NCBI GenBank assembly: GCA_050944015.1
Contig: JBMNQG010000004.1
Span: 1 to 64,000, forward strand
Direction: 5' to 3'
From: DUOX01 sp050944015
Lineage (GTDB): Bacteria > Bacillota > Clostridia > Oscillospirales > Oscillospiraceae
Length of the DNA stretch: 64,000 bases
In this document: one piece after another, positions 24,936 to 32,005 of the stretch
How the letters are laid out: each line of letters opens with the position of its first letter
Numbering within the stretch: position 1 is the first letter of the stretch
The notes under the pieces: model-generated
Told to the model about the DNA's origin: nothing
Database searches by the model: none
What the model saw: the letters and a program-made list of their open reading frames with translations, nothing else
Program-made: the position numbers and the translations under genes

Positions 24936-25259
24936 ATGAACAAACGCAACAAAAAACCAAGAAATCTTGATATGTATCGGGCCATTCTCACCCTTGAAAC
25001 CGTAGACGAATGCATAAGATTTTTTGACGACCTCTGTACCGTGACGGAGCTTCGGGCCATGGAGCAGCGCTACCAGGTGGCGTATCTCCTTCATAAGGGG
25101 CTCATCTACAACGACATTCTGGAGCAGACAGGGGCAAGCAGCGCCACCATCAGCCGCGTTAACCGCAGTCTCCAGTACGGGGCGGACGGCTACGCCCTGG
25201 TCTTCAAGCGTTTGGAGGAGCAGGAAAAAACTGGAGAATGTGAGCGAATTGGAGAATGA
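24936..25259 (+). CDS. YerC/YecD family TrpR-related DNA-binding protein
   Basis: 107 aa with a TrpR-like helical DNA-binding domain: DECIRFFDDLCTVTELRAMEQRYQVAYLL (split: DECIRFFDDLCT and ELRAMEQRYQVA) and the recognition helix TGASSATISRVNRSLQYG. GGAGG precedes the ATG. Ligand and targets are unknown. It is translationally close to the following methyltransferase (6 nt). Confidence 0.9.
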   Translation: MNKRNKKPRNLDMYRAILTLETVDECIRFFDDLCTVTELRAMEQRYQVAYLLHKGLIYNDILEQTGASSATISRVNRSLQYGADGYALVFKRLEEQEKTGECERIGE

Positions 25260-25265
25260 GAATGA

Positions 25266-25997
25266 ATGAGCGCGTATGGGCCTCTGGCAAGATGGTATGA
25301 CCTGCTGACGCGGGACGTCCCCTATACCGAGTTTGCCGATTATTACGAAGAAGTGTTTAAAGCCCGGTCGGTTACGGTTGAAACCGTACTGGACCTGGCC
25401 TGCGGAACCGGGACCCTGACGTGTATGCTGGCGGAACGGGGCTACGAGCTGATTGGAGTTGACTCCTCGCCGGACATGCTGTCCCTTGCCGCGGAAAAGG
25501 CCGGGGAGCTGGAGAAGGGGATAAAACCTCTTTTCCTGTGCCAGGAACTGGCGGAGCTGGACCTGTACGGCACTGTGGACGCCGCCGTTTCCTGCCTTGA
25601 CGGCCTCAATTACCTGCCACCGGATGAGCTGCCCTGGGTGTTCCGCAGATTAAAGCTGTTCATCCGATCCGGGGGGCTTTTTATTTTCGATGTGAACTCC
25701 CCCGAAAGGCTGCGCTCCCTTGACGGGGGAGTCTTTGTAGACGAGTCCCCGGACGTGCTATGCCTTTGGCGGGCGGAGTACGACAGCGGGGAAAACTACC
25801 TAATGTACGGGATGGATATTTTCACCCGCAAGGGCAGTCTCTGGAGCAGGGAGAGGGAAGAGCACATAGAATACGCCCATGAGCCGGCAGTGCTGGCGCA
25901 GCTGCTGGAAGAGGCGGGCTTTTGCAATATCGAGATGGGGGCGCCCGGTCCCCAGCGGGAGCTGGGGCGAATCTTTATAGTCGCCAAAAGAAAATAG
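25266..25997 (+). CDS. Class I SAM-dependent methyltransferase
   Basis: 243 aa. Motif I is VLDLACGTGTLTCML with the acidic residue in IGVDSSPDM, and the post-I Asp-containing segment is AAVSCLDGLNYL. The N-terminus (YGPLARWYDLLTRDVPYTEF) and the C-terminal LLEEAGF fit the family near CcbJ/YjhP-like small-molecule methyltransferases. The substrate cannot be inferred. It follows the YerC-like gene. Confidence 0.88.
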   Translation: MSAYGPLARWYDLLTRDVPYTEFADYYEEVFKARSVTVETVLDLACGTGTLTCMLAERGYELIGVDSSPDMLSLAAEKAGELEKGIKPLFLCQELAELDLYGTVDAAVSCLDGLNYLPPDELPWVFRRLKLFIRSGGLFIFDVNSPERLRSLDGGVFVDESPDVLCLWRAEYDSGENYLMYGMDIFTRKGSLWSREREEHIEYAHEPAVLAQLLEEAGFCNIEMGAPGPQRELGRIFIVAKRK

Positions 25998-26065
25998 CTG
26001 ATTATTATTCAAATTCTTCTGGCAAAATACGAGCAAAACATTAAGCAAAAAGCAGAGAGAAGGAT

Positions 26066-26929
26066 ATGGACAAGATAATTCGTGCCGTTTCGTCAGACGG
26101 CTTTATAAGAATATCGGCCATTACCGCCCGGGGCGCGGTGCAGCGGGCAAGGGAAATACACGACACCAGCCCCGTGGCCACGGCGGCCCTGGGGCGTGCG
26201 CTTTGCGCCGCTTCCATGATGGGAGAAATGCTGAAGGAGGAAAAGGCCTGCCTGACGCTCAGGATAAACGGCGGCGGGCCCATAGGCAACGTTGTGGCCG
26301 TATCCGACAGCAGCGGGAATGTAAGGGGCTACGTGCAGCATCCCCATGTGGATCTGCCCCTGCGCCCGGATGGGAAGCTGGACGTGGGCGGAGCGGTCGG
26401 GAAAAACGGAACCATCACGGTAAGCCGCGACTTCGGCCTGAAAGAGCCCTATATAGGCAGCACGCCCCTCGTCAGCGGCGAGATTGCCGAGGATGTCACC
26501 GCATATTTTGCCGAGAGCGAGCAGGTGGGCTCGGCCTGCGGCCTGGGGGTGCTGGTGGATACGGATTTGTCCGTTCTTGCGGCCGGGGGGTTCCTGGTCC
26601 AGCTTTTGCCCGGCGCGCCTGACGAGCTTATAGACCGCCTGGAAGAGAACATACGCAGGGCGGGGGCGGTGACGGAGCTGCTGACCCGGGGCGGGGCGGA
26701 GGCAATAATCCAGCGCATACTGGAGGGCTTTGAGCCCCGTATACTTGCGGAACTGCCAATAGAATACAGGTGCTACTGCAGCCGCGAGCGGGTTCTTAAA
26801 GCGGTGTCCGTACTGAGCAAGGAAGAGCTTCGGGAGATAGTCGAGGAAGGCGAGGAAACCACCGTAAGCTGCCAGTTTTGCGATACGGTTTACCGCTTTA
26901 CCCCCGAGGAGATAAAAGAGCTGCTGTAA
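26066..26929 (+). CDS. hslO: Hsp33 redox-activated chaperone
   Basis: 287-aa cytosolic holdase activated by oxidative unfolding. The zinc/redox switch is complete: CYC near residue 238 and CQFC near 272. N-terminal landmarks are AREIHDTSPVATAALGRAL and PIGNVVAVSDSSGNVRGYV. AGAGAAGGATATGG sets the ATG at 26066. It is followed by a tRNA promoter rather than a clear terminator. Confidence 0.96.
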   Translation: MDKIIRAVSSDGFIRISAITARGAVQRAREIHDTSPVATAALGRALCAASMMGEMLKEEKACLTLRINGGGPIGNVVAVSDSSGNVRGYVQHPHVDLPLRPDGKLDVGGAVGKNGTITVSRDFGLKEPYIGSTPLVSGEIAEDVTAYFAESEQVGSACGLGVLVDTDLSVLAAGGFLVQLLPGAPDELIDRLEENIRRAGAVTELLTRGGAEAIIQRILEGFEPRILAELPIEYRCYCSRERVLKAVSVLSKEELREIVEEGEETTVSCQFCDTVYRFTPEEIKELL

Positions 26930-26967
26930 AAAGGCTTTATCGCATACACGTCAAAAAACTAAACATC

Positions 26968-26996
26968 TTGACAAGACGGAGGAGCTTTAGTATAAT
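26968..26996 (+). promoter_or_regulatory. Strong promoter of the tRNA operon
   Basis: Perfect consensus TTGACA (26968-26973) and TATAAT (26991-26996), 17 bp apart, about 22 nt before the first tRNA's predicted start. Confidence 0.92.
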
Positions 26997-27024
26997 GTCA
27001 TAGCGTCGTAAAAATGGCGGCTCA

Positions 27025-27100
27025 GGGAGCATAGCTCAGCTGGGAGAGCACATGCCTTACAAGCATGGGGTCACAGGTTCAAGTCCTGTTGTTCCCACCA
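27025..27100 (+). tRNA. tRNA-Val (anticodon TAC)
   Basis: A 76-nt cloverleaf with encoded CCA. The anticodon stem-loop ATGCC TTACAAG reads TAC. The acceptor arm GGGAGCA pairs with TGTTCCC with one G-T pair. First of five tRNAs in one unit. Confidence 0.93.
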
Positions 27101-27154
27101 CTTTTTCCGCCTGTGCGGCGGCGGTCTCCGGAGCGAATGGCCGGTGATTACAAT

Positions 27155-27231
27155 GGCCCAGTAGTTCAGTTGGTTAGAACGCCAGCCTGTCACGCTGGAG
27201 GTCGACGGTTCGAGCCCGTTCTGGGTCGCCA
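27155..27231 (+). tRNA. tRNA-Asp (anticodon GTC)
   Basis: A 77-nt cloverleaf with encoded CCA. The anticodon loop is CTGTCAC, giving GTC; acceptor GGCCCAG pairs with CTGGGTC; discriminator G is typical of tRNA-Asp. Confidence 0.94.
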
Positions 27232-27255
27232 GGGATGATTTTCATCCCTAAGTAT

Positions 27256-27331
<76 letters not shown>

Positions 27332-27369
27332 CCCCTTGGATGCGCAAGGCATCCAAGGGGGCCAAATCT

Positions 27370-27445
27370 GCGGGCGTAGCTCATCTGGTAGAGCGCCACC
27401 TTGCCAAGGTGGAGGTAGCGAGTTCGAGCCTCGTCGCCCGCTCCA
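27370..27445 (+). tRNA. tRNA-Gly (anticodon GCC)
   Basis: A 76-nt cloverleaf with encoded CCA. The anticodon loop TTGCCAA gives GCC; acceptor GCGGGCG pairs perfectly with CGCCCGC. Confidence 0.95.
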
Positions 27446-27513
27446 TTTTTTGAAAATAGCATGCTTAATTTTGTCATATAATCGGCATGTGTTAATAGTT
27501 TTTATATCTAAAC

Positions 27514-27588
27514 GGCGCCATAGCCAAGTGGTAAGGCAGTGGACTGCAAATCCGCGACTCCCCAGTTCGAATCTGGGTGGCGCCTCCA
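27514..27588 (+). tRNA. tRNA-Cys (anticodon GCA)
   Basis: A 75-nt cloverleaf with encoded CCA. The anticodon loop CTGCAAA gives GCA; acceptor GGCGCCA pairs perfectly with TGGCGCC. Last of the tRNA unit. Confidence 0.94.
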
Positions 27589-27606
27589 AATAAGGCAGGT
27601 AGCTGC

Positions 27607-27655
27607 AAAATATCACCGATGAAAGGCGTTTGCCCTTTCATCGGTGATATTTTTA
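27607..27655 (+). terminator. Terminator of the tRNA operon
   Basis: A stem of about 19 bp (AAAATATCACCGATGAAAGG with its complement) followed by TTTTTAT, 19 nt after tRNA-Cys. Confidence 0.88.
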
Positions 27656-27716
27656 TCTCCATCTTTAAATTTATTATCTGTCAGTTCGCCGCTGGAAAAT
27701 AGCCGGGGCGGAAGTA

Positions 27717-27849
27717 TCATTCTTCTACAAAATCGGCGTATTCCTGGTGGGATGAAAACCAGGCTTTGGCGTAGGGGCAGGAGGTGCGCACTTTATAGCC
27801 CTTTGGCCGGACTTCATGCCTTCTTTTTGAGGAGAATGGGCAAAAGCAC
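27717..27849 (-). pseudogene. Possible protein fragment without a clear start
   Basis: On the minus strand a frame that ends at 27717 reads RPKGYKVRTSCPYAKAWF then SSHQEYADFVEE, which looks protein-like. The only upstream start is a TTG at the T-run of the neighbouring terminator, without a Shine-Dalgarno. The one well-placed ATG here (after AGAAGG) opens a different frame giving an unlikely proline-rich 30-mer. It may be a gene remnant or a frameshifted small gene. I recognise no family. Confidence 0.25.
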
Positions 27850-27880
27850 AAAAAAATCCCAGGGACCGCCGCCCTGGGTC
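27850..27880 (-). terminator. Terminator of the 28-codon gene
   Basis: On the minus strand CCCAGGG pairs with CCCTGGG (extended by inner GC pairs), followed by ATTTTTTTG. It starts 3 nt after the stop codon of the small gene. Confidence 0.8.
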
Positions 27881-27882
27881 GC

Positions 27883-27969
27883 TCAAAATATGCATCTGTT
27901 GCTTGTGGTGTACTCCTCTTCCCAGTATATTAAGTCGTCAATGTCCTGTTCCCAAAAAATTAATGACAT
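27883..27969 (-). CDS. Small acidic 28-aa protein, unknown function
   Basis: ATG at 27969 to TGA encodes MSLIFWEQDIDDLIYW then EEEYTTSNRCIF. A strong AAGGAGGG lies 6 nt before the ATG, a TATAAT promoter lies further upstream, and a rho-independent terminator starts 3 nt after the stop, so this is a complete transcription unit for one very small protein. The product is acidic and aromatic (two Trp) with a single Cys three residues from the end and no signal peptide or membrane segment. I do not recognise it. Possible roles such as a regulatory or signalling peptide are speculation. Confidence 0.68.
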   Translation of the reverse strand: MSLIFWEQDIDDLIYWEEEYTTSNRCIF

Positions 27970-27997
27970 ATGTACCCTCCTTATTTGTGATAGGATT

Positions 27998-28025
27998 ATT
28001 ATAATCTCAATGCAAAAAAATGCAA
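27998..28025 (-). promoter_or_regulatory. Promoter of the 28-codon gene
   Basis: On the minus strand TTGCAT (28025-28020) and a perfect TATAAT (28003-27998) are 16 bp apart, leaving a leader of roughly 20 nt before the ATG. Confidence 0.65.
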
Positions 28026-28084
28026 TGAGGGTATTTTGTCGGCATTTTTCGAGATTTGCCGAATGGCTTTGACTCCATAACTCA

Positions 28085-28110
28085 AAAGCAGCCGGGGAGG
28101 AGCCGGCTGC
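28085..28110 (-). terminator. Probable terminator of the 83-aa protein gene
   Basis: GCAGCCGG/CCGGCTGC stem with a short loop, followed on the minus strand by TTTTGAG. The T-run is short. It lies about 40 nt beyond the stop of the leftward gene at 28151. Confidence 0.55.
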
Positions 28111-28150
28111 ATGAAACGGTGTTGCATATGGGTTAGGGTATGTACAGAAT

Positions 28151-28402
28151 TCAGCAGACTTTTTTGGGAGATTTGAATCTTTTCCTGAATGATGGTAATC
28201 TTATCATGGTGGAATCAAGGGTATCGTAATCCCTGACCTCACCGTCCTTTGTGAAGGCTTCCATGTGAATAAATGCGGGATAATACATGTTCTGGTCGAA
28301 AACTTCCTCGTTAATTGTTAACATGACCGTTTCCATATTATCATTTGACATTTTTTCAAGTACGTTTAATAGTTTCGATATTGGTATCTGAACGGTTTTC
28401 AT
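28151..28402 (-). CDS. Hypothetical 83-aa protein
   Basis: Starts MKTVQIPISKLLNVLEKM with AAGGATG 9 nt before the ATG. It is a mixed alpha/beta sequence with a basic C-terminus (RLPSFRKRFKSPKK) and no membrane segment. The N-terminal part (VMLTINEE, TKDGEVRDYDTLDS) suggests a small beta-rich fold. I recognise no family. A sigma-A-like promoter may lie at 28481-28508 (TTGACA, 16 bp, TACTTT on the minus strand), giving a leader of about 75 nt. Base composition is more AT-rich than the neighbours. Confidence 0.6.
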   Translation of the reverse strand: MKTVQIPISKLLNVLEKMSNDNMETVMLTINEEVFDQNMYYPAFIHMEAFTKDGEVRDYDTLDSTMIRLPSFRKRFKSPKKVC

Positions 28403-28592
28403 AAAATCACATCCTTGGTTTTTTTATATTTCGCATGTACTTGCGCATCTCTTCTTTATGTCTGGGTGCAAGCTTATTATAAAGTATTTTTTTTGCAAAT
28501 AATGTCAATCGCTGTCGAAAAGGTTAATTCTTCTTTCTTTTTTCAGTAATTATTTTTGCGAATTAACCGATAAATACCAAAAAGGGATAATA

Positions 28593-28688
28593 ATGGAAAA
28601 AATGCTAGTGCAGAAATTGAAATTTAATTATAAGAGGGGGTGCTGCCTGTGGATAAAAAAAATTCCGGGGACAATTTATTGCTTGTAA
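28593..28688 (+). CDS. Possible 31-codon upstream frame overlapping comFB-like gene
   Basis: ATG 28593 is preceded by AAAGGGA at a normal distance and reads MEKMLVQKLKFNYKRG then CCLWIKKIPGTIYCL. It overlaps the start of the ComFB-like gene in another frame. It could be a translated leader or chance; nothing else supports it. Confidence 0.2.
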   Translation: MEKMLVQKLKFNYKRGCCLWIKKIPGTIYCL

Positions 28689-28939
28689 ACATCATGGAGG
28701 AATTTGTCAAGGAGCAGGTTAGGGAGACAATCCATAACCTGGGGTGCTGCGACTGCGACATTTGTTTTTTGAACGCCTGCGCAATCGCTCTCAACGCTCT
28801 TGAGCCGAAGTATGTCACCACCACAAAAGGCGCGATGCTGTCACAGATTACGGAAATGGAGCTTGGCAACCAAACGAATATTCTGGTTGAGTGCACGAAA
28901 GCCGTCATGAAAGTGATGAAGAATCCCTACCACGATTAA
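28649..28939 (+). CDS. ComFB-like (late competence development) protein
   Basis: 96 aa from GTG 28649, chosen because AGAGGGGG lies 8 nt upstream; a GTG at 28640 would overlap that site. The ComFB domain is recognisable: LLVNIMEEFVKEQVRETI, then a cysteine-rich stretch GCCDCDICFLNACAIALNAL (C33, C34, C36, C39, C44, a probable zinc site), then EPKYVTTTKGAML. ComFB family proteins include cyclic dinucleotide receptors in cyanobacteria and a competence-operon protein in Bacillus. It stands alone here with its own terminator, not in a comF operon. Confidence 0.8.
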   Translation: MDKKNSGDNLLLVNIMEEFVKEQVRETIHNLGCCDCDICFLNACAIALNALEPKYVTTTKGAMLSQITEMELGNQTNILVECTKAVMKVMKNPYHD

Positions 28940-28952
28940 ATTATCCTGAGAA

Positions 28953-28999
28953 AAAGAACTGCGAAACGGGGAACCAGACCGTTTCGCTGTTCTTTATAT
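28953..28999 (+). terminator. Terminator of the ComFB-like gene
   Basis: AAAGAACTGCGAAACGG pairs with CCGTTTCGCTGTTCTTT (one mismatch) with T residues at the end, 14 nt after the stop codon. Confidence 0.7.
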
Positions 29000-29137
29000 A
29001 TAGGATGGGGACAAAATGAAAAAGATGAAACTGACTCTTACGAGTATAATATAACATTAAAGATGTTAACAAATAAAGGCATAGCTTGTTGCAAATTTAT
29101 TAAAAAACATTAAATTTCAAGGAAATTATGAATTTTT

Positions 29138-30016
29138 TTAATCAAAAGCTGGACCCCAGTAGGCATCATTCCTGACAGGGAACTGCCTTCCCGGCGGGGA
29201 AACCACCACCACGTGCTCCCTTATATTCCCCCCCTGGTCCTCGCCCCAGAACGCGGGGCTGCGGACAATAAAATCCTCGGCGGGATGCAGTTCGGACAGG
29301 GCGGATACGGCCTGGAGCAGGGGGCCATCGGGCAGCAGCAGCTCGCATATCGTGAGGCTGTCTCCTTCTGCAATGGCCGCGGCGCAGCCTTCAAAGCCTC
29401 CGTATTTCAGGCGGTACAGCCCGCCTCCGTAGTAATTGCAAATCGCCTCCTGAAACCTGAGAAGCTTGTCGTCAAAACGGGCGTGGGGCCGGCCGCTGAG
29501 GAGTTTTTCACGGAGGGCGCCGTATTCAGAGGCGCCCACGGCCTCCACGTGTACCGGCGGCGGGGCTTCGGGGAGTTCCCTGCGGGAGATTCTGCGCTCC
29601 CTTATCCAAAAGCGGGTACGGGTGCCCAGAATTTTCTCATACCATCGGTACAGGCCGATGCTTGCGGGCAAAAAGCAGGCGGCGTCGGAGCCCTCGGAAA
29701 ACGCCCTGCGGGCGCTTTCCTGTATGACCATGGCTCCGAAACCCCGGCCCCTGTATTCTGGAAGGGTGCCCAGGGAATACACGTAGGCGCAGTTCATTTC
29801 GGGCTCCCCGGGGAAGGAAACCCGTGCGCCCTTAAAGGTAAAAATGCAGGACACGGGCTGACTGTCGCACTCCATGAGAGTCGCCATGCCAGGCGCGTAA
29901 AAGTCCTGAAAAAACATATTTATAAAGCTATCCTCGTCGCTGAAGGATAGCTTCCAAATGCGTTTTAAGGCGTCCTCGTCGCTGGGCCGCGACGGGCGGA
30001 GATAGGGGGCGGACAT
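29138..30016 (-). CDS. GNAT family N-acetyltransferase
   Basis: 292 aa starting MSAPYLRPSRPSDEDAL at ATG 30016 (GGAGG 7 nt upstream). The GNAT acetyl-CoA loop is SLGTLPEYRGRGFGAMVI near residues 85-105. The C-terminal region after about 150 is an extra domain resembling the second half of Eis-like or DUF-containing acetyltransferases. It lies 1 nt after the DUF2156 gene, so the two are translationally linked. Substrate unknown. Confidence 0.85.
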   Translation of the reverse strand: MSAPYLRPSRPSDEDALKRIWKLSFSDEDSFINMFFQDFYAPGMATLMECDSQPVSCIFTFKGARVSFPGEPEMNCAYVYSLGTLPEYRGRGFGAMVIQESARRAFSEGSDAACFLPASIGLYRWYEKILGTRTRFWIRERRISRRELPEAPPPVHVEAVGASEYGALREKLLSGRPHARFDDKLLRFQEAICNYYGGGLYRLKYGGFEGCAAAIAEGDSLTICELLLPDGPLLQAVSALSELHPAEDFIVRSPAFWGEDQGGNIREHVVVVSPPGRQFPVRNDAYWGPAFD

Positions 30017-30017
30017 C

Positions 30018-30917
30018 CTAATACCTCCAGACGGCAGTGTATTTTTCGATAAGTAAATCCGGATAGTAGGATAGTTTTGCCTGCCGCAGGTTCTCATGGC
30101 CCATGTCGTCCTCCCGGTTGATGTAGAGGATTTCCGGGTGGAGCTGCCGAACCAGCCGGACAAACTCTCGGTTCACCATGGGATAGGCTCCCTGAATATG
30201 GGCGTATGCCTTCTCAAAGTGAATGTTATAGGTGTCGCTGGAAATCTTCTCTCCCACGGTAAACGCGATTATCCTGCCGTCGGAGCGGAGGATTCCGCCC
30301 TCCAGGCCCAGGTGCTCGTAGTGTTCAAAGGCGCGGACTATCGCGTCGTGCTCGTCCTCCAGGCCCTTATCCAGCTTGTCCCTGTTTTGCTCCGTCCAGT
30401 CTTCCAGCATGGCCATGCACTCTGGGATCTGTCTGGTGGTCAGAGACTCGAAGCTCCAATCGTTGCTCTCCACGAAGCGGTTGATGTGGTTGCGCTTCCC
30501 GTGAAGCTTTTTGCCCGAGAGGGTGGCAAGCTTTTCCGCGGAGTAAACGTAGTCGAAGTAGTCGCGGTTTTCATAAAAGGCAAATTTCCCGGGAAAGAGG
30601 CAGCTCAGCTCCCTCAAATGCTCGGCGGTAACGCCCCGCATTACGAACGGAAACCCGCGGGTTTCGGCGTAAGAACGCATTTCCTCTATGACGGGAGCCA
30701 AATCACCCGAGCCCACCGGGTATACGAAAAAGGGTTTTTCCCCGTACATGGGCATAACTATGAATCGTTGGTTGCATCTAGCCACCTGCTGTTTGAAGCG
30801 ATTATCCCAAATGTAAATGTTCGCAAAGCTATAGTCGGCGCTGCGGGAGTTTTCTGCCTTGACTATAGGGTCGATCCAGGACTTATCGCTGAGTTTTATA
30901 GGTTCAAATTCTAGCAT
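30018..30917 (-). CDS. DUF2156 (phosphatidylglycerol lysyltransferase C-domain-like) protein
   Basis: 299 aa with the DUF2156 double-GNAT-like fold seen in the soluble half of MprF: DYFDYVYSAEKLATLSGKKL, KRNHINRFVES, MLEDWTEQNRD, IAFTVGEKISSDTYNIHFEKA and GAYPMVNREFVR. No membrane domain is present, so it is not a full lysyltransferase; stand-alone members are of unknown function, perhaps aminoacyl transferases. It lies between uracil-DNA glycosylase (29 nt upstream) and the GNAT gene. Confidence 0.87.
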   Translation of the reverse strand: MLEFEPIKLSDKSWIDPIVKAENSRSADYSFANIYIWDNRFKQQVARCNQRFIVMPMYGEKPFFVYPVGSGDLAPVIEEMRSYAETRGFPFVMRGVTAEHLRELSCLFPGKFAFYENRDYFDYVYSAEKLATLSGKKLHGKRNHINRFVESNDWSFESLTTRQIPECMAMLEDWTEQNRDKLDKGLEDEHDAIVRAFEHYEHLGLEGGILRSDGRIIAFTVGEKISSDTYNIHFEKAYAHIQGAYPMVNREFVRLVRQLHPEILYINREDDMGHENLRQAKLSYYPDLLIEKYTAVWRY

Positions 30918-30946
30918 TTAGTGTGGTTCACCTTCCAGAGGTATTA

Positions 30947-31519
30947 TTAGCCCTGATAAGTATTGCTGCAAATCTCCCTGATGGCCCGTTGCAGCTCCTT
31001 CAGATCCACGAAAGTTTCAGGGCGGCGCCTGGGATCCCTGACCAGGGCGGCGGGGTGATAAATCGCCATGCAGCGTCTTCCGTCCACATCAAACCACTGG
31101 CCGTGCTCCTGGGTAATTTTAAAGTCTTCCTTAATCAGGAACTTGGCCGAAATTCGCCCCAGACAGACAATAATTTTCGGGTTGACCAGCTCTATCTGCC
31201 TGCGGAGCCAGCCGGAACAGGCCTCCTGTTCGGTATTCAATGGGTCGCGGTTTCCGGGGGGACGGCATTTTACAATGTTGGCGATATACACGTTGGTGCG
31301 GTTCAAATCTATCAGGTACAGCATGTCGTCAAGAAGCTGGCCGGCCCGCCCTACAAAGGGCTGTCCGGTCTTGTCCTCCTGTTCGCCGGGGCCTTCGCCG
31401 ATAAACATGACCTCCGCATTGGGATTGCCCCCGCCAAAAACCACGTTTTGCCTGTTTTCCCAAAGGGCGCATTTTTTGCAGTTTAAGCAGTTTCTGTGTA
31501 ATTCTTCCAAAGCTGACAT
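30947..31519 (-). CDS. Type-4 uracil-DNA glycosylase (Fe-S)
   Basis: 190 aa; removes uracil from DNA as the first step of base excision repair. Four iron-sulfur cysteines match family 4: C14, C17, C85 and C101. Motif 1 is GEGPGEQED (the GEAPG-E type) and motif 2 is YHPAALVRD. GGAGC precedes the ATG. It heads an operon with the DUF2156 and GNAT genes. Confidence 0.93.
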   Translation of the reverse strand: MSALEELHRNCLNCKKCALWENRQNVVFGGGNPNAEVMFIGEGPGEQEDKTGQPFVGRAGQLLDDMLYLIDLNRTNVYIANIVKCRPPGNRDPLNTEQEACSGWLRRQIELVNPKIIVCLGRISAKFLIKEDFKITQEHGQWFDVDGRRCMAIYHPAALVRDPRRRPETFVDLKELQRAIREICSNTYQG

Positions 31520-31684
31520 TAAGTAGCTCCTTTAAATAGTATTGTGAAATGTCCAGCCGTTGTCATTTTAGCACAAAAAAAGAATTTATGGAAGAAAAAC
31601 CGCAAAATAACTACAAATAATATGAAAGTTGTAAAATTTGTGATAAAATAGTAGCGTGTTAACAATAAGCTTGGAGGGTGCCAA

Positions 31685-31954
31685 GTGAAGGAACTGACAG
31701 AGAAATTGGCCCAGCTCAGCAGGATAGACATATCCCAGGAGGAAACTCAATATCTTGCCGAGGAACTGGAAAAGCAGATTGAATACCTTTCTATCCTTGA
31801 CGACCTGGAATCGGAGCCGGCGCTGCCGGGCATAAAGCCGGCTGAACCTAGAGAGGATAAGGTAAGGCCTTCCCTGGATAGAAAGGTATTGTTCATGAAT
31901 ACGCCCAACCACAACGAGGATTATTTTGTTTTGCCCGGCTGCGGCCGGGAATGA
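31685..31954 (+). CDS. gatC: Glutamyl/aspartyl-tRNA amidotransferase subunit C
   Basis: 89-aa small subunit that stabilises GatAB. It starts at GTG 31685 with GGAGG 7 nt upstream. Typical features: ELTEKLAQLSRIDISQEE at the N-terminus and KVRPSLDRKVLFMNTPN, the loop that wraps GatA. First of a gatCAB operon that makes Gln-tRNA(Gln) and/or Asn-tRNA(Asn) by transamidation. Confidence 0.93.
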   Translation: MKELTEKLAQLSRIDISQEETQYLAEELEKQIEYLSILDDLESEPALPGIKPAEPREDKVRPSLDRKVLFMNTPNHNEDYFVLPGCGRE

Positions 31955-32005
31955 ACGCCTTTATTTTAGATATATAACCAGCAAAGTGAAAGGATAAGCA
32001 GGAGG

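Noticed and set aside
27644..28072. 142-codon plus-strand frame after the tRNA operon
   Set aside because: No ribosome site, unlikely composition, and it runs antisense across the better supported 28-codon gene with its promoter and terminator.
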